Positions 27,143 through 35,435 of a stretch of 64,000 nucleotides of DNA are shown piece after piece; position 1 is the stretch's first letter; each line of letters starts with the position of its first letter. Where the stretch lies: assembly GCF_008065155.1 (NCBI RefSeq), contig NZ_CP042819.1:1364001-1428000 (forward strand), given 5' to 3'. Made by a program: the position numbers and the translations under genes. This DNA is from Octadecabacter sp. SW4. GTDB taxonomy: Bacteria; Pseudomonadota; Alphaproteobacteria; Rhodobacterales; Rhodobacteraceae. Below the pieces are notes generated by a model that saw only the letters and a list, made by a program, of their open reading frames with translations, made no database searches and was not told where the DNA came from.

Positions 27143-27645
27143 TCGACGCCGGTTACTGTAGGGTCATGGCGCGCTATAATGCCTGGCAAAACAAAGGGCT
27201 GCGCGCCATTGTTGATGCAATGGATGAAGATGCGCTGCGGCACGACCGCGGTGCATTCTTTGGCTCGATCTTTGGCACGTTGAACCATCTGCTTTGGGGT
27301 GATCTGGTCTGGATGGCGCGGTTCGCAGGCGGTGATGCCCCACCCCAGGCCATCGCCGACAGCCCGGATATGACCGCAACACCGGTTGAATGGTCCACAC
27401 ACCGGTTTCGCACGGACGGGCGGATTTCGCTTTGGGCGGACAAGCTGGCATCGGTCGATCTGGTTGGTGACCTGACATGGTATTCCGAAGCGGCCAAACG
27501 CGAGGTCACCCAACCCATGCAAACCTGCATCGTGCATTTCTTTAACCACCAGACCCATCACCGCGGGCAAGTCCACGCGATGTTGACAGCCGCAGGGGCC
27601 AAACCCGGCCCGACCGATCTGCCCTTTATGCCCGAGGAATTCTGA
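27139..27645 (+). CDS. DinB-family putative metal-dependent protein
   Basis: 168 residues forming a four-helix DinB-like bundle. The three metal-ligand histidines are in LNHLLWGD and FFNHQTHHRGQVH. Members include bacillithiol and mycothiol S-transferases and thiol-dependent isomerases, but most are uncharacterised. It starts with GTG overlapping the DUF1326 stop, and its own stop overlaps the dmdA start by one base, so all three are tightly coupled. Confidence 0.85.
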   Translation: MIDAGYCRVMARYNAWQNKGLRAIVDAMDEDALRHDRGAFFGSIFGTLNHLLWGDLVWMARFAGGDAPPQAIADSPDMTATPVEWSTHRFRTDGRISLWADKLASVDLVGDLTWYSEAAKREVTQPMQTCIVHFFNHQTHHRGQVHAMLTAAGAKPGPTDLPFMPEEF

Positions 27646-28745
27646 TGGCCCTGATTTCACCCTCGCGCCGGTTGCGGCGCACCCCGTTTTCCCAAGGCGT
27701 CGAGGCGGCGGGCGTCAAGGGCTACACGTCCTACAACCACATGCTGCTGCCAACTGTGTTTCGCACGGTTCAGGAGGATTATCGCCACCTGAAAGAGGCG
27801 GTGCAGGTCTGGGATGTGTCCTGCGAACGGCAAGTCGAAGTGCGCGGCCCCGATGCGGGGCGCCTGATGCAGATGCTGACGCCGCGTGATCTGCGCAAGA
27901 TGCAGGAAGGCATGTGTTACTATGTGCCGATGGTGGATGAGACCGGCGGCATGCTGAACGATCCGGTGGCCGTGAAGCTGGCCGAAGACCGCTATTGGAT
28001 ATCCATTGCCGACAGTGATTTATTGTTTTGGGTCAAGGGATTGGTCTATGGTTTTCGGCTTGATGTGCTGGTGGGCGAACCCGATGTGTCGCCGCTGGCC
28101 ATTCAGGGGCCGAAAGCCGATGATCTGGCCGCAGGGGTCTTTGGAGACGCGGTGCGCGACATCCGGTTTTTCCGCTTTGGCCGCTTTGATTTTCAGGGGC
28201 GCGAGATGGTGATTGCGCGCTCGGGCTATTCGCGCCAGGGCGGGTTCGAGATTTACGTCGAGGGAGGCGACATCGGCATGCCCCTGTGGAATGCGCTGAT
28301 GGAAGCTGGGCGTGATCTGGACGTGCATGCGGGCTGTCCCAACCTGATTGAACGCATCGAGGGCGGCTTGCTGTCCTATGGCAACGACATGACCCGCGAC
28401 AACACCCCGCATGAGGCCGGATTGGGGCGGTTTTGTTCGACCCAGACGGCGATTGGCTGCGTGGGCCGCGATGCATTGCTGCGCGTGGCCAGCGAGGGGC
28501 CGGTCAAACAGGTCCGCGCGCTGCGGATCGAGGGCGATATCCCGCCCTGCGATCGGGTCTGGCCCCTGATGGACGGGCAGTATCAGGTCGGGGCGATAAC
28601 GTCGGCGGCGTGGTCGCCCGATTTTGAAACCAATGTCGCGATCGGCATGGTGCGGATGACCCACTGGAACGCCGCCACCGATCTTGATGTTGTGACCCAG
28701 AACGGCGTGTTTCCGGCGGTGGTGCAGGAAACATTCTGGATTTAG
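27645..28745 (+). CDS. dmdA: Dimethylsulfoniopropionate demethylase
   Basis: 366 residues of the GcvT-like family. DmdA moves a methyl group from DMSP to tetrahydrofolate, giving methylmercaptopropionate. The N-terminus SRRLRRTPFSQGVEAAGVKG and the segments QMLTPRDLRKMQEGMCYYVP and ARSGYSRQGGFEIYVEGG are close to Roseobacter DmdA as I remember it, and the gene next door is acuI, the classic roseobacter pairing. A related glycine-cleavage T-like protein is the main alternative. It is the fourth gene of the unit controlled by the FadR-type regulator. Confidence 0.85.
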   Translation: MALISPSRRLRRTPFSQGVEAAGVKGYTSYNHMLLPTVFRTVQEDYRHLKEAVQVWDVSCERQVEVRGPDAGRLMQMLTPRDLRKMQEGMCYYVPMVDETGGMLNDPVAVKLAEDRYWISIADSDLLFWVKGLVYGFRLDVLVGEPDVSPLAIQGPKADDLAAGVFGDAVRDIRFFRFGRFDFQGREMVIARSGYSRQGGFEIYVEGGDIGMPLWNALMEAGRDLDVHAGCPNLIERIEGGLLSYGNDMTRDNTPHEAGLGRFCSTQTAIGCVGRDALLRVASEGPVKQVRALRIEGDIPPCDRVWPLMDGQYQVGAITSAAWSPDFETNVAIGMVRMTHWNAATDLDVVTQNGVFPAVVQETFWI

Positions 28746-28763
28746 CGCCCACTGATCCGTCGG

Positions 28764-28797
28764 AGCCTCCGGCGGGAGTTGTATGGGCCAAGATGAA
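28764..28797 (+). repeat. Dispersed intergenic hairpin repeat, copy 3
   Basis: Contains GCCTCCGGCGGGAGTTGTAT followed by GGCCAAGATGAA, between dmdA and acuI. The hairpin part equals that of the copy at 22495-22530; the tail differs. If it terminates transcription, acuI expression would be partly separated from dmdA. Confidence 0.5.
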
Positions 28798-28813
28798 TAA
28801 AGGAGTCTTTGAG

Positions 28814-29797
28814 ATGTTCAACGCTTTGGTGGTTGAAAAGAATGACGAGGGCAAGACAAGCGCGTCGGTCCAGGAGATCGGCATTGATCGCCTGCCCGAA
28901 GGGGATGTGACCGTCGCGGTGGACTATTCGACTGTCAATTACAAGGACGGGTTGTGCATTGGACCGGGTGGCGGGTTGGTGCGCAATTATCCTCACGTGC
29001 CGGGCATTGATTTTGCTGGCACCGTCGAGGCCTCGGACGATCCGCGCTACAAGCCCGGCGACAAGGTTGTTCTGACCGGTTGGCGCGTGGGCGAGGCCTA
29101 TTGGGGCGGCTATGCCCAAAAGGCCCGCGTCAAGGCCGACTGGCTGGTGCCGCTGCCCGAGGGGCTTGATACCCGTCAGGCGATGGCCGTGGGCACCGCC
29201 GGTTTCACCGCGATGCTGGCGGTGATGGCGCTGGAGGATCACGGGATCAAGGACGGGCCGGTGCTGGTCACCGGGGCTGCGGGCGGTGTTGGGTCGGTTG
29301 CTACGGCGATTCTCGCCAATCTTGGCCATGAGGTCGCGGGCGTGACGGGGCGTCCCGAAACCACCGATTACCTGACCAGCCTCGGGGCAACGCGGATCGT
29401 GGCGCGCGACGAGATCAACGAGACCGTCAAACGCCCGCTTGAGGCGGAGACCTGGGGCGGGTGCATTGATGCGGTGGGCGGCGCGATGCTGGCCCGCGTG
29501 TTGGGGCAGATGCAATATGGCGCATCCGTGGCCGCGGTCGGCCTGGCTGGCGGCGCGGATCTGCCTGCCACGGTCATTCCGTTCCTGTTGCGCGGCGTCA
29601 ACTTGCTGGGAATTGACAGTGTCATGCAGCCCTATGACAACCGCGTGCGCGCCTGGCAGCGCATCGCGCGCGATCTGCCGATGGACAAGCTCGATTCCAT
29701 GATCCAGCCCGCCAGTTTGTCGGATTTGCCGCAACTGGGCCGTGATATCCTGAAGGGTCAGGTCAAGGGCCGCGTCGTTGTCGATGTAAACGTCTGA
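28814..29797 (+). CDS. acuI: Acryloyl-CoA reductase (NADPH)
   Basis: 327 residues of the YhdH/AcuI branch of the medium-chain reductases, without the zinc cysteines of alcohol dehydrogenases. Landmarks are DYSTVNYKDGLCI, VPGIDFAGTVE, and the NADPH-binding GAAGGVGSVA. AcuI reduces toxic acryloyl-CoA to propionyl-CoA in DMSP breakdown. The ATG at 28814 follows an AAAGGAG site. Its place right after dmdA is the conserved roseobacter arrangement, and the two would act on the demethylation and lyase routes respectively. Confidence 0.9.
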   Translation: MFNALVVEKNDEGKTSASVQEIGIDRLPEGDVTVAVDYSTVNYKDGLCIGPGGGLVRNYPHVPGIDFAGTVEASDDPRYKPGDKVVLTGWRVGEAYWGGYAQKARVKADWLVPLPEGLDTRQAMAVGTAGFTAMLAVMALEDHGIKDGPVLVTGAAGGVGSVATAILANLGHEVAGVTGRPETTDYLTSLGATRIVARDEINETVKRPLEAETWGGCIDAVGGAMLARVLGQMQYGASVAAVGLAGGADLPATVIPFLLRGVNLLGIDSVMQPYDNRVRAWQRIARDLPMDKLDSMIQPASLSDLPQLGRDILKGQVKGRVVVDVNV

Positions 29798-29986
29798 GCG
29801 CGATTTGCGCCCCAGATCTGTTGTGAAGTGCGGCAAAAGTGCCTTTGCGGGGTGTTTTTTGCGCAAATCACCTGTTAGCGTTCCCCCATCCGGGGGGCGT
29901 TGGACACCGTGTTCCCCGAAATGAACAGGCGAAAAGGGGCAGCGCCCCAAGGCGCACCTCTGTCATCGTCAGAACAGGAGGGATGT

Positions 29987-30406
29987 ATGTTCAAGCGTAT
30001 CATGATGCCTGTGGATCTGGCCCATGTGGAGAGCCTGGGGCAGGCGGTGACCGTCGCCGCCGATCTTGCCGGCCACTACGGTGCAGAGCTTGTGTTTGTT
30101 GGTGTGACTGCGACCGCGCCCAGCCGCGCGGCCCATTCACCCGAGGAATATCGCGACAAACTTGCGGCCTTTGCCGCCCAAAAGGCCAGCCGCCACGCGA
30201 TCACCACACGTGCGCAAACGATCATCAGCCACGATCCGGCTGTCGAGCTGGACGATGTCTTGATCAAGGCGGTGGGCGATGTCGGCGCTGATCTGGTCGT
30301 CATGGCAACCCATGTGCCCAATATGGCCGATATGATCTTGCCGGCACATGGTGGCGCCCTGGCGCGTCACACGGATGTTTCCGTCTTTCTTGTGCGCCAC
30401 GCCTAG
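29987..30406 (+). CDS. Universal stress protein
   Basis: 139 residues with the UspA fold: N-terminal MFKRIMMPVDLAHVES, then ADLVVMATHVPNMADMILPAHG and the final strand VSVFLVRHA. The ATP-binding G-2x-G-9x-G(S/T) motif is degenerate (LPAHGGALARHTDVSV), so it may not bind ATP. The ATG at 29987 follows AGGAGGG. It lies 42 bp before the BCCT transporter gene; a Usp next to an osmolyte transporter is a recurring pairing and may regulate transport. Confidence 0.85.
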   Translation: MFKRIMMPVDLAHVESLGQAVTVAADLAGHYGAELVFVGVTATAPSRAAHSPEEYRDKLAAFAAQKASRHAITTRAQTIISHDPAVELDDVLIKAVGDVGADLVVMATHVPNMADMILPAHGGALARHTDVSVFLVRHA

Positions 30407-30448
30407 GCGCGCAGGACCACGAAAAACAAAACAACAGGGGGCTGTCAA

Positions 30449-32173
30449 ATGGCCGATGAAACAACAAACCAGGGGATACCTGAGCCCGAAGGACACTCTG
30501 AAGTGATCGCGACCGATTATGAGATCGGTCAGGACAATATCGAGGCCCAGATCGGGCCGCTCAAGTTTGATATCCACAATCCGGTCTTCGTCATTTCCGC
30601 GGCGATGATTGTGTTGTTTGTCGCAATCGCGCTGATCTGGCCCGAAGGGTCCAAGGAAACCTTTTTGGCGATGCGCGACTATGTGAAATCCACCTTTGAC
30701 TGGTTTTTTCTGCTTTCGGCGAATTTCTTTGTGATTTTTGCGCTGTTCCTGATTGTGAGCCCCTGGGGCAAGATCCGGCTTGGCGGCAGCGAGGCCACGC
30801 CCGATTACAGCTATCCTGCATGGTTCGCGATGCTGTTTGCGGCCGGTATGGGTATCGGGCTGATGTTCTTTGGCGTGCTTGAGCCGGTCTATTACTTTGG
30901 CACGCCCTGGGGCGATCAGCCGCTGGGGGGCGCGTTGGGGATCGTTGACGGTGTCGTTGCCGATCCTGCCGCGCTCAAGGCCGCGCGGCAGATGGCGATG
31001 GCCGCGACAATCTATCACTGGGGTCTGCACCCCTGGGCGATCTATGCAATCGTTGGTCTGGCGCTGGCGCTGTTCAGCTATAACAAGGGTCTGCCGCTAA
31101 CGCTGCGCTCGGCGTTTTATCCGCTGCTGGGCGAACGTGTCTGGGGCGCCTGGGGCAATGCGATTGATACGATCGCCGCCTTTGCCACACTGTTCGGCCT
31201 TGCCACATCGTTGGGGTTTGGTGCGACACAGGTGGCGTCGGGCCTGACGGAAGTGTTTGGGTCAGGCGATGCTACCGCAGGCACCCGCAACTTCATGGGG
31301 TTCCTTTGGGGCAATGCGGACGGGTCCAGCGACAGTTCCGTCCTGCTGGTTTTGATCATCACCTTTATCACCGCGATCGCGCTTGTTTCGGTCATTCGTG
31401 GCCTTGATGGCGGGGTCAAGGTGCTGTCGGAGATCAACATGGGGCTTGCGGGTCTGTTGCTGGCGTTTGTCTTTTTCGCCGGTCCGACCCTTGCGATCCT
31501 TGGTGATTTCATTGGCGGGCTGGTGGGCTACGCCAAGAACATCGCGCCGCTGTCCAATCCGTTCGGGCGCGACGACACCGGCTTTCTGCACGGTTGGACC
31601 ACGTTCTATTGGGCGTGGTGGATCAGCTGGTCGCCTTTTGTCGGTATGTTCATCGCCCGCGTCAGCCGGGGCCGCACGGTGCGCGAGTTCGTGATCAGCG
31701 TCTTGCTGATCCCCTCGCTGGTCTGTGTGTTCTGGATGGCGACATTCGGCGGCACGGCGATCAGTCAGGTGGTTGCGGGCGCCAGCGAAAGCGGCGTGTT
31801 CCAGAATGTGATCGCGGCCTACAAGCCGGAAATCTCGCTCTTTGCGATGCTGGGTGAATTGCCGCTTGCGTCAATCACCTCGGTGCTTGCGGTGGTGCTG
31901 GTCATCATCTTTTTCGTGACCTCGTCCGATTCCGGTTCGCTGGTGATCGACACGATCACGGCTGGCGGCAAGGTGGACGCGCCTGTGTCACAGCGGATAT
32001 TCTGGTGCATCTTCGAAGGGGCAGTGGCCGGTGTGCTGCTGCTGGGCGCAGCAGGCACGGCGGGGCTGGATTCGCTGCAGGCGATGGTCATCTCCTCGGG
32101 GCTGTTCTTTACCGCAGTGCTCTTGGTCATGTGCTTTTCGATCATGCGCGGGCTGATGTCCGAGCCGCGCTGA
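30449..32173 (+). CDS. BCCT-family osmolyte transporter (betaine/choline/DMSP)
   Basis: 574 residues, about twelve membrane helices with a hydrophilic N-terminal tail of about 45 residues. The glycine-rich substrate helix GMGIGLMFFGVLEP and the family signature FYWAWWISWSPFVGMFIARVSRG are intact. Members carry betaine, choline, carnitine or DMSP with sodium or protons. Its position after dmdA, acuI and a stress protein makes DMSP or glycine betaine likely cargo, but the sequence does not decide. A hairpin terminator follows. Confidence 0.88.
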   Translation: MADETTNQGIPEPEGHSEVIATDYEIGQDNIEAQIGPLKFDIHNPVFVISAAMIVLFVAIALIWPEGSKETFLAMRDYVKSTFDWFFLLSANFFVIFALFLIVSPWGKIRLGGSEATPDYSYPAWFAMLFAAGMGIGLMFFGVLEPVYYFGTPWGDQPLGGALGIVDGVVADPAALKAARQMAMAATIYHWGLHPWAIYAIVGLALALFSYNKGLPLTLRSAFYPLLGERVWGAWGNAIDTIAAFATLFGLATSLGFGATQVASGLTEVFGSGDATAGTRNFMGFLWGNADGSSDSSVLLVLIITFITAIALVSVIRGLDGGVKVLSEINMGLAGLLLAFVFFAGPTLAILGDFIGGLVGYAKNIAPLSNPFGRDDTGFLHGWTTFYWAWWISWSPFVGMFIARVSRGRTVREFVISVLLIPSLVCVFWMATFGGTAISQVVAGASESGVFQNVIAAYKPEISLFAMLGELPLASITSVLAVVLVIIFFVTSSDSGSLVIDTITAGGKVDAPVSQRIFWCIFEGAVAGVLLLGAAGTAGLDSLQAMVISSGLFFTAVLLVMCFSIMRGLMSEPR

Positions 32174-32195
32174 TCCGGCAGCTATCGGTTGCTTC

Positions 32196-32230
32196 AGGGC
32201 CGTCCGTTGAGGGACGGCCCTATCGTGTTT
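32196..32230 (+). terminator. Terminator of the BCCT transporter gene
   Basis: Perfect ten-base arms AGGGCCGTCC and GGACGGCCCT around a six-base loop, 23 bp after the stop. The following tract is only moderately T-rich (ATCGTGTTTT), so termination may be partial. Confidence 0.7.
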
Positions 32231-32243
32231 TGCGCACTTCGGC

Positions 32244-32379
32244 GCGCATGCGCCAAGCCCGACCTCCCCCAAGGGAGGGCTTACAGCATCGGCTGATCTG
32301 CGTGATACATCAGGCAGGCTACGAAACATCTGCCACGCTGGGTTGCAGGGCCTCCCGCGGTCGGGCTTGGCGCATGCGC
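32244..32379. repeat. Spaced inverted repeat A (19-bp perfect arms)
   Basis: Arms GCGCATGCGCCAAGCCCGA (32244-32262) and its exact complement (32361-32379) bracket about 98 bp. This could be the end repeats of a tiny non-autonomous element or a long RNA stem. Confidence 0.85.
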
Positions 32380-32440
32380 TCCTTCGGTAAGAGCAGCATG
32401 GGACGGTGTCTTTTGTGTATTGCCAAGTCGCGCGACACGC

Positions 32441-32581
32441 GCCGTGCATCGACAGACCGCGGGAAGGCGATCCAACCTGTCGGCATTGCACTTTATGGTG
32501 GCCAAGCACATCCTTTCCTCGAGCGTGGCACCCGGATCAGCCAAATCGCCAGCCCGGCGGGGCGGCCTGTCGATGCACGGC
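32441..32581. repeat. Spaced inverted repeat B (20-bp arms, one mismatch)
   Basis: Arms GCCGTGCATCGACAGACCGC (32441-32460) and GCGGCCTGTCGATGCACGGC (32562-32581) pair with a single mismatch and bracket about 101 bp, almost the same inner length as repeat A 200 bp away. The arm sequences of A and B are unrelated. Confidence 0.85.
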
Positions 32582-32653
32582 GGCTACGCCTTGACACCGT
32601 GCGCGGAGGAGTCCTGCTTGACCTCGGTTGCAAACTCGCGAAACACTGCGCTC

Positions 32654-33871
32654 ATGAATTTGGATATTACATGGGTGCGGGCCCAGTTTCCCGCTTTCGC
32701 CGAGGCCCCGCTTCAGGGACAGGCCTTTTTCGAAAATGCTGGCGGATCATATGCTTGCGCACCCGTTATTGACCGGCTGACGCGGTTTTATCGCCAGCGC
32801 AAGGTGCAGCCCTATGCGCCCTATGCGGCGTCAACCCTGGCCGGGCAGGAAATGGACGAAGCCCGTGCGCGATTGGCTGCGATGCTGGGTGTCGCAACGC
32901 ATGAGGTTTCGTTCGGTCCCTCGACCACGCAAAATACCTATGTGCTGGCCAATGCCGTGCGCCGCTGGTTGAAACCCGGCGAGGCGGTGGTGGTCACCAA
33001 TCAGGATCACGAGGCAAATTCCGGCCCCTGGCGCAGGTTGGCCAACGAAGGGATCGAAGTGCGCGAATGGCGCATCGACCCCGAAACCGGCCATCTGGAC
33101 CCGGAAAAACTGTCTGACCTGCTGGATGAAAAGGTGCGGCTGGTCTGCTTTCCCCATTGTTCAAACGTGGTGGGCGAAATCAACGATGTTGCGGCGATCA
33201 CTGCGCTGGCCCATGCGGCTGGCGCGTTTACGGTGGTGGATGGCGTCAGCTATGCGCCGCACGGCTTTGCTGATGTGGGCGCGCTGGGGTGTGATGTCTA
33301 TCTGTTCAGCGCCTACAAAACCTACGGTCCCCATCAGGGCATTATGGTGATCCGCGAAGGGTTTGGCATGGACCTGCCCAATCAGGGGCACCATTTCAAC
33401 GGTGACAGCCTTTTTCTGCGGTTCACCCCCGCAGGACCGGATCACGCCCAGGTTGCCGCCTGTGCGGGCATGGCCGATTACATGGATGCGCTGTCGGCCC
33501 AACATGGGGGCGGGCAGGGGGCCCAGGCGGCCCGCCTGTCCCACGACCTGATGCGCGCCCATGAAATCGCGCTGATGGCCCCGCTGCTGGAGTATCTGGC
33601 GTCGAAAAATGCGGTGCGGCTGCTGGGACCGCGTGCACCGGAAAACCGTGCCCCGACCATCGCGCTGGAACTGGCCGAACCGGGCGAGGGCGTGGCGGCG
33701 CGGCTGGCACAACACGGGATCATGACCGGCGGCGGCGATTTTTACGCGGGGCGCGCGCTGGCGGGCATGGGTGTGGACCCCGACAAAGGCGTGCTGCGCC
33801 TGTCGTTCACCCATTACACATCGCCAGCCGAGGTGGACAAACTGATGACCGCGCTAGATCAGGAGCTATAG
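32654..33871 (+). CDS. Class V aminotransferase, cysteine-desulfurase-like
   Basis: 405 residues of the PLP class V fold. The cofactor region is TTQNTYVLANAV, the Asp of VVDGVSYAPHG stacks under PLP, and the Schiff-base lysine is in YLFSAYKTYGPHQG. The usual catalytic cysteine loop of true cysteine desulfurases is not obvious, so it may be a selenocysteine-lyase-like or other PLP lyase. Start at ATG 32654 with MNLDITWVRAQFPAF. It precedes the photolyase gene by 20 bp on the same strand. Confidence 0.8.
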   Translation: MNLDITWVRAQFPAFAEAPLQGQAFFENAGGSYACAPVIDRLTRFYRQRKVQPYAPYAASTLAGQEMDEARARLAAMLGVATHEVSFGPSTTQNTYVLANAVRRWLKPGEAVVVTNQDHEANSGPWRRLANEGIEVREWRIDPETGHLDPEKLSDLLDEKVRLVCFPHCSNVVGEINDVAAITALAHAAGAFTVVDGVSYAPHGFADVGALGCDVYLFSAYKTYGPHQGIMVIREGFGMDLPNQGHHFNGDSLFLRFTPAGPDHAQVAACAGMADYMDALSAQHGGGQGAQAARLSHDLMRAHEIALMAPLLEYLASKNAVRLLGPRAPENRAPTIALELAEPGEGVAARLAQHGIMTGGGDFYAGRALAGMGVDPDKGVLRLSFTHYTSPAEVDKLMTALDQEL

Positions 33872-33891
33872 CAGCAAGAAACAGGCGCACC

Positions 33892-35310
33892 GTGACTGAC
33901 ACTTCCCCGATTATCTTGTGGTTTCGCCGCGACTTGCGGCTGGCCGATCATCCCGCGCTGACGGCGGCGGCCTCTACGGGGCGCCCGATCATCCCGCTGT
34001 TCATTCATGATGAGGTCGTGGAAACCCAAGGTGCCGCGCCGCGTTACCGTTTGGGCTTGTCCGTCGCCAGCCTTGCAACATCGCTGCATCGCCACAACAG
34101 CCGCCTGATCCTGCGCCGTGGGCGCGCACTGGACGTCTTGCGCGAAGTGATCGCACAGACGGGGGCAGGGGCGGTTTACTGGTCGCGCCTTTATGATCCC
34201 GACGCCAAGGCGCGCGACACCACCGTCAAGGCGGCGCTGAAAGACGACGGGATTGCGGCGCGCAGTTTCAATGGCCACCTGTTGTTTGAACCCTGGACCG
34301 TGGAAACCAAGACCGGCGGATTCTACAAGGTCTACACGCCGTTGTGGAAAGCCGTGCGCGACCGCGATGTTGATGCCTGCCTGCCCGAACCCACGCTGCC
34401 CCTTCCAGATGTCTGGCCCGCGTCCGAAGATTTGGCCGATTGGCAGATGGGGGCAGACATGCAGCGCGGGGCCGATGTGCTGGCCCGGCATGTCTGCGTG
34501 GGCGAGGGGGCGGCGCGCGACCGGCTGGGGCTGTTCATCGCCGAACGGGTCGCCAATTACAAAACCCTGCGCGATTTTCCTGCGGCCGAGGCCACCTCGG
34601 GTTTGTCGGAAAACCTGACCTATGGTGAAATTGCGCCGCGTGCCCTGTGGCACGCCGGATGGCGCGCGGTGCACGATGGAAAGGCAGGCGCGGAACATTT
34701 CCTCAAAGAGGTCGTCTGGCGTGAATTTGCCTATCACCTGGTGCATCACACGCCCCGGATCATGGAGCGGAACTGGCGTGAAGAGTGGGACGCATTTCCT
34801 TGGAATAAAACGGAAAATGAACATGTTGTGGCGTGGAAACAGGGGCGCACCGGCATCCCCTTCGTCGATGCAGCCATGCGCGAGATGTATGTGACCGGCA
34901 CCATGCACAACCGCGCGCGCATGATCGTCGGGTCATATTTGACGAAACACTTGATGACCCACTGGCGGATCGGGCAGGCGTGGTTTGACGACTGCCTGAT
35001 CGACTGGGATCCGGCCGCCAATGCGATGGGGTGGCAATGGGTTGCGGGCAGCGGGCCGGACGCCGCCCCCTATTTTCGCGTCTTCAACCCCGACACCCAG
35101 CTGGATAAATTCGACGCCGACCGCACCTATACCCGCGCCTGGATTGCCGAAGGACATGGGCGCCCGTCCGCCACCGCGCTGTCGTATTTCGATGCCATTC
35201 CGCGCGCCTGGAACCTGCGCCCCGATGCACCTTATCCGCCCCCCGTGGTGGCCCTTGATGTGGGGCGCAAACGCGCGCTTGACGCCTATCAAAGCCGTGG
35301 TGATGGCTGA
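33892..35310 (+). CDS. phrB: Deoxyribodipyrimidine photolyase
   Basis: 472 residues, class I CPD photolyase. It repairs UV-made cyclobutane dimers using blue light. The N-terminal antenna domain starts ILWFRRDLRLADHPAL, and the FAD domain has the conserved WREFAYHL, HNRARMIVGSYLTKHL, and the DWDPAANAMGWQWVAGSGPDAAPYFRVFNP segment that holds FAD. The start is GTG at 33892. It is followed by the CFA-synthase-like gene; in Rhodobacter sphaeroides both kinds of gene belong to the singlet-oxygen (RpoE) response, so shared photo-stress control is plausible. Confidence 0.93.
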   Translation: MTDTSPIILWFRRDLRLADHPALTAAASTGRPIIPLFIHDEVVETQGAAPRYRLGLSVASLATSLHRHNSRLILRRGRALDVLREVIAQTGAGAVYWSRLYDPDAKARDTTVKAALKDDGIAARSFNGHLLFEPWTVETKTGGFYKVYTPLWKAVRDRDVDACLPEPTLPLPDVWPASEDLADWQMGADMQRGADVLARHVCVGEGAARDRLGLFIAERVANYKTLRDFPAAEATSGLSENLTYGEIAPRALWHAGWRAVHDGKAGAEHFLKEVVWREFAYHLVHHTPRIMERNWREEWDAFPWNKTENEHVVAWKQGRTGIPFVDAAMREMYVTGTMHNRARMIVGSYLTKHLMTHWRIGQAWFDDCLIDWDPAANAMGWQWVAGSGPDAAPYFRVFNPDTQLDKFDADRTYTRAWIAEGHGRPSATALSYFDAIPRAWNLRPDAPYPPPVVALDVGRKRALDAYQSRGDG

Positions 35311-35371
35311 TTGCCCTTGGGTCACCCTGTGCCGATCGGGAAAAAATGAAACCCTTTCCGTGACTTCCACG

Positions 35372-35388
35372 TATCTTGTATTAAGATA
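35372..35388. promoter_or_regulatory. Short palindrome before the CFA-like gene
   Basis: TATCTT-GTATT-AAGATA, six-base perfect arms in a locally AT-rich patch 48 bp before the start of the methyltransferase gene. It could be a regulator site or part of a promoter. No known box was recognised. Confidence 0.4.
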
Positions 35389-35435
35389 AACACGCGCACC
35401 CTGGGGGCTGCGCGCCACACACTTGGGGGGTTGGG

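Larger units (their letters stand above)
32174..32653. other. 480-bp gene-free stretch with spaced inverted repeats
   Basis: After the terminator no convincing gene is seen before the aminotransferase. The stretch holds two long inverted-repeat pairs (separate entries) and a connecting 9-base inverted pair, CCCGCGGTC at 32354 and GACCGCGGG at 32455. Open frames on the minus strand (for example 32281-32544) cross the repeats and look like nothing known. Confidence 0.6.

Noticed and set aside
32281..32544. Minus-strand 87-codon frame in the inverted-repeat region
   Set aside because: It crosses both repeat pairs and lacks a ribosome site and recognisable features; a gene cannot be supported.
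32654..33871. Naming this aminotransferase a cysteine desulfurase (SufS/CsdA)
   Set aside because: The catalytic cysteine loop is not evident, and a true desulfurase with that loop is in the suf operon.
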